From the NCBI RefSeq assembly GCF_020010905.1, contig NZ_JAGJBY010000001.1, forward strand, positions 4,484,001 through 4,548,000: 64,000 bases of DNA, in the 5' to 3' direction. This document shows positions 47,164 through 55,124 of the stretch, one piece after another (the stretch's first letter is position 1; every line of letters begins with the position of its first letter). Both the position numbers and the translations under genes were made by a program. The DNA comes from Streptomyces acidiscabies (lineage in GTDB: Bacteria > Actinomycetota > Actinomycetes > Streptomycetales > Streptomycetaceae). The notes under the pieces were generated by a model. It did not search any database and was not told the origin of the DNA. It saw only the letters and a program-made list of their open reading frames with translations.

Positions 47164-50070
47164 ATGAACGCGCGGTTGGCTTTGCTCGGCACGGTAGGTC
47201 CCGGCATCCCGGAGAGCGAAGTCTTCCGACTGGCCCTCCAGCACGCCGTGGCCGAGCTGGGCGCCCTCGGTGGCACGATCCACCTGCGCGGCCTCAAGTC
47301 CCCGCTGCGCCTGGTCTCCTCGACCGGCCTGCCGACCGCCCTCACCCGGACCTGGGAGATCATCGACCACAACGGCCCGCTGGCCCCCGCCCGAGCCCTG
47401 CACCGGGGCAGCGGCGTCTGGGACCCGCTCCCCGGCGACGCCACCGACCCCGCCTGGCCCGGCACCGGCCTCGCCGCCCTCCCGCTGTACCGGGGCGAGC
47501 ACAGCATCGGCGCCCTCACCCTCCTCACCGGCGACTTTGGCCAGCCCACGGCCGCGCAGTGGTCGTACCTGCGCTCCCTCGTCTCCTGGGCCGAGGAACG
47601 CATGGGCCAGGCCCCGGCGCTCACCCACCGCCCGCGCGGCGAACAGCACGCTCGGCTGCGCCAGGCCCTCAAGGAGGCCCGGGTCGGCGCCTGGGACTGG
47701 GACCTCACCAGCGGCGCGCTGAGCTGGGACGAGGCGGCGATGGAGCTGTACGGCACGCGCCCCGCCGACTTCACCGGCCACATCGACAGCTGGATCCGCG
47801 TCGTCCACCCCGACGACCTCGCCCCCACCCTCACCCTCGCCGAACGCGCGGTCCGCGACCACGCCGTGTTCGAGGCCGAGTACCGGGTGCGCGCCCTGGA
47901 CGGCGGCTGGAGCTGGACCCGTACGCGCGGCAAGGCGACGTACCACGCGGACGGCGAGCCGCACCGGCTCATCGGCATGGCCTGGGACAGCGACGACTCC
48001 CGGCCCGGCCGCGACGCCCTCGGCCGCGCCCTGCGGCACATGAGCGACGGCTTCCTCGCCGTCGACGACGACTGGCGGATCACCTTCGCCAACCTGGAGG
48101 CCGAGCGCACCCTCGGCCTCACCGAGGAGGAACTCTTCGGCCGCACCCTGTGGGACGTCCCCGCCGTCCGGTACGTCCCCGGCCTCGAACAGCGCTGCCG
48201 CAAGGCCGCCGCCGAGGAGAGACCCACCGAGTTCGACATCCACCCCAGCGACACGTGTCGCCGCTTCCACCTGCGCCTCGTCCCCGGACCCGACGGGCGC
48301 ACGCTGTACTTCACCGACGTCACGGAGAAGCGCCGCCTCGCCGACGAACGCCGCGCGGGCGAGCGCGCCGCCTCCCAACGCGCCGCGCGCATCGCCGAGT
48401 TGACGGCCGCCCTCGCCAAGGCGACCACCTCCGCCGACGTCGTCGAGGCGGTCGCGCGCCGGGTGCTGCCGCCGTTCGCCGCCTCCGGACTGCTCGTCCA
48501 GGTCATCGAGGACGACCGGCTGCACAACGTCGGCGCCGTCGGCTACCCCGACACGTTCCTCGCCGAGGTCGAAGGCCGCCGCCGCGCCCCGCGCGACCCC
48601 TCCTGGGACGCCGTCACCCACGGCACCCCCCTGTTCCTGTCCACCGCCCGCGAACTCGTCGAGCGCTCACCCCAGTTGGCGGGCATGCCCGAGCGCGCCG
48701 GGAAAGCGGCGTGGGCGTTCCTGCCGCTCACCGCCTCCGGCAAGACCTTCGGGATCTGCGTCGTCGCCTTCGACCGGCCGCGCCGCCTCACCGACGAGGA
48801 ACGCACCCTGCTGGCCACCATCAGCGCGCTCGTCGCCCAGGCCCTGGAGCGCGCCCGCCTCTACGACGCCGAGCACACCCGGTCCCGCGAACTCCAGCGC
48901 AGCCTCCTGCCGGACGCCCTGCCCGCCCTGCCCGCCTGCACCGCCGCCGCCCGCTACCTCCCCGCCGGCCAGGGCATGGACGTCGGCGGCGACTGGTACG
49001 ACATCATCCCGCTCTCCGGCGGCCAGGTCGCCCTCGTCGTCGGCGACGTCATGGGCCACGGCCTGTCCGAGGCGGTCACCATGGGACGGCTCCGGACAGC
49101 CGTCCACACCCTCGCCGACCTGGAACTCCCGCCCGACGAGATCATGGGCCACCTCAACGACATCGTCGGCGCGATGGGCGAACGGTCGTACGTCACCTGC
49201 CTGTACGCCCTGTACGACTCCACCACCCAGACCTGTTCCATCGTCCGCGCCGGGCACCCGCCGCCCGCGCTGGTCCACCCGGACGGCACCGTCCACTTCC
49301 CGGACGAGGTCGTCGACCCGCCGCTCGGCGCCGCGAGGCCGCCCTTCGAGACCGTCGAACTCGCCGTCCCCGAAGGCAGCTTGCTCGTCCTGTACACCGA
49401 CGGCCTCGTCGAGTCCGCGACCCGCGAGGTCGACCAGGGCATGGCCGACCTCGGACAGCTCCTGCGCACCGCGCACCGCGACGGCACCGCCGCCGACCTC
49501 GAAGCGCTCTGCGACCGCCTCACCGCCGAACTCCTTCCCGCCGACCAACAGGCCGCCGACGACGCCGCGTTCCTCGTCGCCCGGCTGCACGCGCTGCCCG
49601 CGGAGAAGATCGCGTCCTGGTCGCTGCCCGACGACCCCCGCGCCGCCGGACAAGCTCGCGGCTACGTCCGCGACCAGCTCACCGCCTGGCACCTCGACGA
49701 CCTCATCCCCACCACCGAACTCCTCGTCAGCGAACTCGTCGGCAACGTCGTACGGCACGCGCGCGGCCCCGCCCGGCTGCGCCTCCTGCACGGCACCGAC
49801 CTCGTCTGCGAGGTCTTCGACGGGAGCCTCACCATGCCGCGCATCCGGCGGGCCACCGACACCGACGAGGGGGGCCGGGGACTCCAGCTCGTCTCGGCGC
49901 TCGCGCACCGGTGGGGGACGCGGTACACGGCGACCGGCAAGTGCATCTGGACGGAGCAGCCCGTCGACGGCTCGGGGGTCCTCCCCGGGTTCGCCGACGC
50001 CGAGATACTCCCCGAGTTCGCGGATTTCGACGGTGACCTGGACAAACTGCCGTTCGGCGACGACTGGTAA
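47164..50070 (+). CDS. PAS/GAF-SpoIIE phosphatase-ATPase signalling protein
   Basis: A 968-residue multidomain regulator. In order: GAF-like (about 15-150), PAS with PAC (about 165-275), second PAS (about 290-395), GAF (about 415-570), SpoIIE-type PP2C phosphatase with metal sites GMDVGGDWYD (about 604-613) and GDVMGHG (about 627), and a C-terminal HATPase_c_2 anti-sigma kinase-like domain (TELLVSELVGNVVRHARG, about 852). Such proteins tune anti-anti-sigma factors in Streptomyces stress and development. ATG 47164 is chosen by family fit although its ribosome site is weak; GTG 47101 would add 21 residues. Confidence 0.9.
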   Translation: MNARLALLGTVGPGIPESEVFRLALQHAVAELGALGGTIHLRGLKSPLRLVSSTGLPTALTRTWEIIDHNGPLAPARALHRGSGVWDPLPGDATDPAWPGTGLAALPLYRGEHSIGALTLLTGDFGQPTAAQWSYLRSLVSWAEERMGQAPALTHRPRGEQHARLRQALKEARVGAWDWDLTSGALSWDEAAMELYGTRPADFTGHIDSWIRVVHPDDLAPTLTLAERAVRDHAVFEAEYRVRALDGGWSWTRTRGKATYHADGEPHRLIGMAWDSDDSRPGRDALGRALRHMSDGFLAVDDDWRITFANLEAERTLGLTEEELFGRTLWDVPAVRYVPGLEQRCRKAAAEERPTEFDIHPSDTCRRFHLRLVPGPDGRTLYFTDVTEKRRLADERRAGERAASQRAARIAELTAALAKATTSADVVEAVARRVLPPFAASGLLVQVIEDDRLHNVGAVGYPDTFLAEVEGRRRAPRDPSWDAVTHGTPLFLSTARELVERSPQLAGMPERAGKAAWAFLPLTASGKTFGICVVAFDRPRRLTDEERTLLATISALVAQALERARLYDAEHTRSRELQRSLLPDALPALPACTAAARYLPAGQGMDVGGDWYDIIPLSGGQVALVVGDVMGHGLSEAVTMGRLRTAVHTLADLELPPDEIMGHLNDIVGAMGERSYVTCLYALYDSTTQTCSIVRAGHPPPALVHPDGTVHFPDEVVDPPLGAARPPFETVELAVPEGSLLVLYTDGLVESATREVDQGMADLGQLLRTAHRDGTAADLEALCDRLTAELLPADQQAADDAAFLVARLHALPAEKIASWSLPDDPRAAGQARGYVRDQLTAWHLDDLIPTTELLVSELVGNVVRHARGPARLRLLHGTDLVCEVFDGSLTMPRIRRATDTDEGGRGLQLVSALAHRWGTRYTATGKCIWTEQPVDGSGVLPGFADAEILPEFADFDGDLDKLPFGDDW

Positions 50071-50101
50071 GCACCCCTCGTCCGCTCAGTACGCTGACCC
50101 C

Positions 50102-50545
50102 ATGCGCATCTCCGTCTCCTCCGACATGGACGAACCTGTCGCCCGCGCCCTCGTCGCCGAGCTGCGGGGACGCGGCCACGACGTGACCCCGTACGGCGCG
50201 CTGCGGGAAGGCGCCGACCCCCAGTGGGCGGTCTGCTCCGAGGCCGCCGCGCGGGACGTCGCCGAGGGACGCGCCGACCAGGCCGTCGTCTGCTGCTGGA
50301 CCGGCACCGGCGCCTCCATCGCCGCGAACAAGGTCCCCGGGGTGCGCGCCGCCCTGTGCACCGACGCGTACACCGCCGACGGCGCCCGCCGCTGGAACGA
50401 CGCCAACACCCTCGCCCTGAGCCTGCGCCTCACCTCCGAACCGCTCCTCAAGGAGATCCTGGACGCCTGGTTCACGGCCGAGGCCAGCGAGGACGCCGAG
50501 GACCGGGGGAACGTCGAGCACGTGGCACGGCTCGACCGGCGCTGA
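50102..50545 (+). CDS. RpiB/LacAB-family sugar-phosphate isomerase
   Basis: A 147-residue RpiB-like protein. MRISVSSDMDEPVARALVAELRGRGHDV and VVCCWTGTGASIAANKVPGVRAALC contain the isomerase fold with the Cys-bearing loop seen in RpiB (CGTGIG-like, here CWTGTGAS). NDANTLALSLR is the conserved late segment. It probably interconverts ribose/ribulose phosphates or a related sugar phosphate. It lies 31 bp after the SpoIIE gene and may be co-transcribed. Confidence 0.9.
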   Translation: MRISVSSDMDEPVARALVAELRGRGHDVTPYGALREGADPQWAVCSEAAARDVAEGRADQAVVCCWTGTGASIAANKVPGVRAALCTDAYTADGARRWNDANTLALSLRLTSEPLLKEILDAWFTAEASEDAEDRGNVEHVARLDRR

Positions 50546-50547
50546 CC

Positions 50548-50859
50548 TCAGGGACGTATTCGCACGACCGCCCGGCCCCCGTCCAGATCGACCGTCGTAC
50601 GGTGCGGCGGCGCGCCGTCCCCCTCGTCGTCCCGCAGGACCAGCGACGACTGGCGTTCCTTCAGCTCGCTCTGCTTCCCCGGCGACAGCGCCGCGTGGAG
50701 CTGCTCGAAGCCGGTCGCCGAGATCTGGCCCTGGCGGGCGGAGTTGCGCCAGGGGAGGAATCCGGCGCGGCCCGCGCGCAGCAGGAGCTGATCGGTGAAG
50801 GCGATCGCGGTCAGGATGAGGACCAGCCCCGGCAGGGTCATGAAGACGACGAATTCCAT
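50548..50859 (-). CDS. DUF6191-like small membrane protein
   Basis: A 103-residue protein with one N-terminal transmembrane helix (FVVFMTLPGLVLILTAIAFTDQLLL), then WRNSARQGQISATGFEQLHAALSPGKQSELKERQSSLVLRDDEGDGAPP, the signature of DUF6191 proteins found in Streptomyces. The C-terminal tail ends DLDGGRAVVRI. Function unknown. It is convergent with the isomerase gene with a gap of 2 bp. Confidence 0.8.
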   Translation of the reverse strand: MEFVVFMTLPGLVLILTAIAFTDQLLLRAGRAGFLPWRNSARQGQISATGFEQLHAALSPGKQSELKERQSSLVLRDDEGDGAPPHRTTVDLDGGRAVVRIRP

Positions 50860-50874
50860 GCCGCCCAGTATGGG

Positions 50875-51399
50875 TCAGCCCACTGACAACGACCCCACCG
50901 CGCGGTCGAAGTAGCGGCGTTCCGCGGGCTGTTCGGGTCGCAGGCCCCGGTTCGCGAGCGGGGCGAAGAGGCGCCCGTGGCGTTCGAGGAGGTCCCGCGA
51001 CGGCCGGTCCGCGTCGACCGCGTCCTCGACGGTCACCAGCGGCAGCGACCGGTCCCCGGCGAGGACCGACACGGCCCACCGCTCGGTGCCGTCCTCGGCG
51101 AGCGGCAGCCGCCGGAACCCCACCCCGGTCACCTCGCCCCACGCGGCACGCCGCCGCGACCAGGGCCGCAGCACGGTCACCCCGGCCTCGTCGTACCGCA
51201 CCGCGAACCGCCCGCGCAGCGCGAAGTGCAGGAGGAACGGCAGCCCCAGGCTGCCCGCGACCGCCGGTCCCACCGGATCCGCCCCGAACAGGCCGCTCAC
51301 CCCGGCGACGGTCATGGCGACCCAGCTGAACACGGTCACCCCGATGAACCACTCCGTACGCAGCGGGCCTTCCAGCACCCGCACCCTGACATCCGTCAC
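50875..51399 (-). CDS. PH-domain-like membrane protein
   Basis: A protein of about 174 residues with two hydrophobic helices (WFIGVTVFSWVAMTVAGVSGLFG and VGPAVAGSLGLPFLLHFAL) followed by a bacterial PH-like domain (GRFAVRYDEAGVTVLRPWSRRRAAWGEVTGVGF). This is a common actinobacterial type of unknown role. The start is uncertain: GTG 51399 gives VTDVRVRVLEGPLRTEWF, ATG 51423 would add eight residues. It is read in the same direction as the DUF6191 gene 15 bp downstream. Confidence 0.75.
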   Translation of the reverse strand: MTDVRVRVLEGPLRTEWFIGVTVFSWVAMTVAGVSGLFGADPVGPAVAGSLGLPFLLHFALRGRFAVRYDEAGVTVLRPWSRRRAAWGEVTGVGFRRLPLAEDGTERWAVSVLAGDRSLPLVTVEDAVDADRPSRDLLERHGRLFAPLANRGLRPEQPAERRYFDRAVGSLSVG

Positions 51400-51423
51400 A
51401 CGATCACCGTAACCGGACGACAT

Positions 51424-51888
51424 GAACACGGGCATGAGTGTTCCTACTCAGAGCGGGCAGACGAATTCCTGGAGACCCGGCGACGCATCGATGCACCCGA
51501 AGAGCCGCACAGCAAGGGGCAGTTGGGGCCGGACGGGGCTCAGGGGTCACCGCACGGCATCCGGAGTCGACGCGGGGCGCACGGCCGGGGCGTCCGGCGC
51601 AGAGGCAGGGGCAGGGCGCCGGGGCGCGTGCGCCCTGGCCCGGTCCGGCACCGGGCGCCTACTGTGGCGCCACAGCCCTGCGGCGCGGGACCGGCGGGGC
51701 ACCCCGCACGAGCCCCGGAGCCCCGGCAAGCCGCCCCGACCGGCCGGGCCCGTACACACCGGGTCCACGGCCACCGGCCTACGGGACACGGGCACCCGCG
51801 CGACAAGGCACCACCCGTGACACCGCACGCGAGGCGGCGCCGGCCGTCCCACGCCGCGAGCGCGCGTCGAGAGCATCTGGAGGCCGCT
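51424..51888. other. Stretch without a convincing gene before the ATP-grasp gene
   Basis: About 465 bp. Several frames stay open because of high GC, including one on the plus strand from 51422, but their products are low-complexity (Arg, Gly, Thr and Pro) and lack ribosome sites. The last 10 bases hold the GGAGG site of the ATP-grasp gene. No repeat, hairpin with U-tract or clear promoter was seen. Confidence 0.5.
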
Positions 51889-52887
51889 GTGTCCCGACCC
51901 CGCATCGCCCTGATCGCCGACCCCACGTCGCCCGAAGGCTGCCGGGACTACCTCGCCGAGGCCGTCGAACTGCTCACCGGAACCCCGCCCGTCCGCGTCG
52001 ACTCACGGCACTTCGCGACCGGCGGCGCGGGCCGCGCCGTCCGCGACGGCGGCCGGTTACGGCTGCGGGTTCCCGAGGAGGGCCTCGACCTCGTCCCCGA
52101 CGTCGTCGTCCTCTACGAGATCCCGCCGCACCGACGCGCCGAACTCGCCGGTTTCCAGCGGCTGCTGGAGGAGTGCGACGTCGTCACCCTCGGCACCGGC
52201 CCGGACGCCTGGCGCACCGCCACCGAGAAGAACCTGACCGTCGAGCGCTTCCGGCGCGACGGCGTCGCCCAGATGGACACGGTCGTCCTGTCCCGGCCGA
52301 CCCGGGACGAAGCCCGGGACGCCTACGAGGAGTTGGGCGGCGACACCTGGGCCCGCCCGGTCGTGGGGACCGGCGGCAACGACACCTTCCACGTCAACAG
52401 CCTGGAGCGGCTAGCCGAGGCCGCCGCCTACTACGCCGGGCAGGACACCGACTGGCTGCTGTCGCGCGACGCGGGGAACGTCACCGCCGACGGCCTGCGC
52501 CACCAGTTCCGCGTCTTCGTCCTCGGCTCGCGGATCGTGCACGCCCGCGAGCACCTCCAGCCCGAGGACGACACGCCGTGCAACACCTGCCGGGGCGCGA
52601 CCCCGGTGCACCTGGGGGCGCACGGACTGCCGCCCCGCCTCGCCGAACTGGCGATCGCGGCGACCGCCTCGGTGGGACTGCCGTTCGCCGGGGTCGACCT
52701 CGCGGTGGAGAACGGCGGCGTCGTCTTCGAGGTCAACGTGCAGCCCGCCTTCGTGGACGGCGAACTCCCGCTCGTCGCCGTCCCGTACATCGAGGCCCAC
52801 CTCGAAGCCCACGCCCTGGCCACCGGCGCGCACCACGGCGCGACGCGGGTGCCGCTGGGGCGCGGCGACAGGCTCCCGTCCCGGTGA
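51889..52887 (+). CDS. Orphan ATP-grasp ligase
   Basis: ATP-grasp-fold ligase of 332 residues. The N-terminal third (RPRIALIADPTSPEGC, ERLEEL-like GFQRLLEECDVVTLG) is a pre-ATP-grasp domain. TEKNLTVERFRRDGVAQMDTVV starts the ATP-binding half; VENGGVVFEVNVQPAF near the C-terminus gives the metal-binding Glu-x-Asn. An unusual Cys pair in TPCNTCRG (Cys231, Cys234) could bind a metal. GTG 51889 follows GGAGG by 5 bases. Codon 57 is TTA (52057-52059), pointing to bldA control. Substrates of ATP-grasp ligases range from amino acids to peptides; no carrier or peptide partner is adjacent, so the reaction is unknown. Confidence 0.85.
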   Translation: MSRPRIALIADPTSPEGCRDYLAEAVELLTGTPPVRVDSRHFATGGAGRAVRDGGRLRLRVPEEGLDLVPDVVVLYEIPPHRRAELAGFQRLLEECDVVTLGTGPDAWRTATEKNLTVERFRRDGVAQMDTVVLSRPTRDEARDAYEELGGDTWARPVVGTGGNDTFHVNSLERLAEAAAYYAGQDTDWLLSRDAGNVTADGLRHQFRVFVLGSRIVHAREHLQPEDDTPCNTCRGATPVHLGAHGLPPRLAELAIAATASVGLPFAGVDLAVENGGVVFEVNVQPAFVDGELPLVAVPYIEAHLEAHALATGAHHGATRVPLGRGDRLPSR

Positions 52888-53331
52888 CGTGACATGACGG
52901 CCGGAGCACCCGACCGACGTGCTCCGCCCTGACCGTCACCGGGACGGGGTCCAACCACCCTGACCTGCGGGGGAGTTGGACCGTACGGACACAACAAAGC
53001 GGCGCGGCCGGGGAGTCGACCCGGTCGCGCCGCCGCGTACGGAAAGCGCGCTGTGCAGAAAGGCCGTCAGTAGGGAAGCTGCCGACCCGACGGCGTCCGC
53101 AGGTCCTGCGGCTCCGGTCGGCGGGGTCCACGGGGATGCCTGTTCAACTGGATCCTCTTCACGTCCGCCTCCTCGTCCCCCGCAGCACGGTCCGGTTCGC
53201 GTCCCGTGCGCTCGGGCGTGTTGACCTTCTTGGGGCCGGTCATCCCCATCTGGCGGCCGGAATATGCCGATGGGCCGGAACGAATGTGTGCAGGTAGGGG
53301 GGCACGCACCGATGAGCATGCGCCGTCTCTC
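52888..53331. other. Intergenic stretch with a possible small minus-strand gene
   Basis: The gap between the ATP-grasp and GH5 genes. A minus-strand frame from ATG 53249 to 53067 encodes about 60 residues (MGMTGPKKVNTPERTGREPD, then a basic segment, ending RTPSGRQLPY). It has no clear ribosome site, so it is only a possibility. The plus strand has no convincing gene. Confidence 0.35.
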
Positions 53332-53374
53332 TTGACGTGTACTTGGCCAAGTGGGTTTATGGGAGCGCTCCCAT
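53332..53374 (+). promoter_or_regulatory. Promoter with a perfect CebR operator
   Basis: TTGACG (53332-53337) followed 18 bases later by TTTATG is a plausible promoter. TGGGAGCGCTCCCA at 53360-53373 is a perfect palindrome identical to the Streptomyces CebR consensus, overlapping the -10 region. CebR represses cellulose- and related oligosaccharide-utilisation genes until cellobiose is present. The operator directly precedes the GH5 gene. Confidence 0.9.
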
Positions 53375-53422
53375 CTTCTGTCCCTAGCCTGAACCTCTTG
53401 GCGCTCACTTACTGGAGCCGCA

Positions 53423-55072
53423 GTGAGAACACCCAGAGCCCTCTTCCGGAAAGTGCTGGCCGCTCTCCTTGGAGCCCTCCTGCTCGGCGCGCTGGCACCG
53501 GCCGCCGTCCAGGCAGCGGCGGCACCGCGCATCAAGGCGACCGGCCTGCACATCAGCAACGGCCGCCTGCTGGAGTCCAACGGGAACGATTTCGTGATGC
53601 GCGGCGTCAACCACGCGCACACCTGGTACCCGACCCGCCTGAACCAGTCCCTCGCCGATATCAAGGCGTTCGGGGCCAATACCGTCCGTGTCGTCCTCGC
53701 CGACGGCCACCGCTGGACCGCCAACACCGCCGCCGACGTCGGAGACGTCATCGCCCAGTGCAAGGCCAACCGCGTCATCTGCGTCCTCGAAGTCCACGAC
53801 ACCACCGGCTACGGCGAGGAGTCCGCCGCCGGCACCCTCGACCAGGCCGCCGACTACTGGATCAATCTCAAGAGCGTCCTCGCCGGACAAGAGGACTACA
53901 TCGCCATCAACATCGGCAACGAGCCCTGGGGCAACACCAACCCCGACGGCTGGACCGCCCCCACCATCGCCGCGGTCAAGAAACTCCGCGCCGCCGGACT
54001 CCAGCACCTCCTCATGGTCGACGCCCCCAACTGGGGCCAGGACTGGCAGGGCGTCATGCGCGCCAACGCCCAGTCCGTGTACGCCGCCGACCCCACCGGC
54101 AACCTCATCTTCTCCATCCACATGTACAGCGTGTTCGACACCGCCGCCGAGATCACCGACTACCTCAACGCCTTCGTCACCGCGAAACTCCCTTTGTTGA
54201 TAGGAGAGTTCGGCGGCCCCGCCGACCAGTACGGCGACCCCGACGAGGACACGATGATGGCGAGCGCGCAGCAGCTCAAGCTGGGCTACCTGGCCTGGAG
54301 CTGGAGCGGCAACACCGACCCGATCCTCGACCTCGCCCTCAACTTCGACGCGAAGAACCTGAGTTCGTGGGGCCAGCGGATCTTCAACGGCCCCAACGGC
54401 ATCGTCAGTACGTCGAAGGAGGCGACCATCTTCGGCGGTGGCGGCCCCGGCGGCGACACCCAGGCGCCGACCGCCCCCGGCACGCCCACCGCCTCGGCGG
54501 TGACCGGGAGTTCGGCGACCCTGACCTGGGCCGCATCCTCCGACAACGTTGGCGTGAGCGCGTACGACGTCGTCCGGGTGAGCGGCACGACGGAGACGGC
54601 CGCCGCCGCGTCCACCACCAACTCGGCGACCGTGACCGGGCTTTCGGCCTCGACGGCGTACACGTTCGCGGTGTACGCCCGTGACGCGGCCGGGAACCGC
54701 TCCACCCGCTCCGGGACCGTGAACGTGACCACGGGCCCGCCCGCCCCCGGCCAGTCCTGCGCCGTCGGCTACCGGGCGGTGGGGGAGTGGTCCGGCGGAT
54801 TCCAGGGCGAGATCGTCATCAAGAACACCTCCACGACCGTCATCAACGGCTGGACCCTCGGGTTCTCCTTCGCCGACGGGCAGACCGTCAGCAACATGTG
54901 GGGCGGCACGGCCACCCAGTCCGGGGGCGCCGTGACCGTGAAACCGGCCAGCTACACGGCCACCATCCCGGCGGCGGGCTCGGTGACCGTCGGATTCATC
55001 GCCAACAAGGGGGCCACGAACAGCGCACCGGCCACCTTCACCCTCAACGGCACGACCTGCGCCAAGAGTTGA
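53423..55072 (+). CDS. Secreted GH5 beta-mannanase/cellulase with FnIII and CBM2
   Basis: A 549-residue extracellular glycoside hydrolase. Residues 1-32 form a signal peptide (FRKVLAALLGALLLGALAP, cleavage near AQA). Residues 34-335 are a GH5 domain with acid/base Glu167 in INIGNEPWG and nucleophile Glu262 in LLIGEFGG; NTVRVVLADGHRW and the overall order resemble the GH5_8 mannanases. Residues about 349-435 are a fibronectin-III linker and 443-549 a family 2 cellulose-binding module (CAVGYRAVGEWSGGFQGEIVIKNT). GTG 53423 follows CTGGAG. The upstream CebR box suggests induction by cellobiose-type sugars. Confidence 0.93.
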   Translation: MRTPRALFRKVLAALLGALLLGALAPAAVQAAAAPRIKATGLHISNGRLLESNGNDFVMRGVNHAHTWYPTRLNQSLADIKAFGANTVRVVLADGHRWTANTAADVGDVIAQCKANRVICVLEVHDTTGYGEESAAGTLDQAADYWINLKSVLAGQEDYIAINIGNEPWGNTNPDGWTAPTIAAVKKLRAAGLQHLLMVDAPNWGQDWQGVMRANAQSVYAADPTGNLIFSIHMYSVFDTAAEITDYLNAFVTAKLPLLIGEFGGPADQYGDPDEDTMMASAQQLKLGYLAWSWSGNTDPILDLALNFDAKNLSSWGQRIFNGPNGIVSTSKEATIFGGGGPGGDTQAPTAPGTPTASAVTGSSATLTWAASSDNVGVSAYDVVRVSGTTETAAAASTTNSATVTGLSASTAYTFAVYARDAAGNRSTRSGTVNVTTGPPAPGQSCAVGYRAVGEWSGGFQGEIVIKNTSTTVINGWTLGFSFADGQTVSNMWGGTATQSGGAVTVKPASYTATIPAAGSVTVGFIANKGATNSAPATFTLNGTTCAKS

Positions 55073-55124
55073 CGGACCCTCATGAAGGGCCGGGGCGAGC
55101 GCGGAACGCCCCGGCCCGCCCGGG

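Noticed and set aside
51422..51820. A 132-residue plus-strand frame before the ATP-grasp gene as peptide precursor
   Set aside because: Arg/Gly/Thr-rich low complexity, no ribosome site and no resemblance to graspetide precursors.
52976..53224. Plus-strand small gene after the ATP-grasp gene
   Set aside because: TTG start without ribosome site and composition typical of GC-rich noise.
51889..53249. Graspetide (ATP-grasp-modified RiPP) cluster
   Set aside because: No precursor with a conserved core and no second biosynthetic gene next to the ligase.
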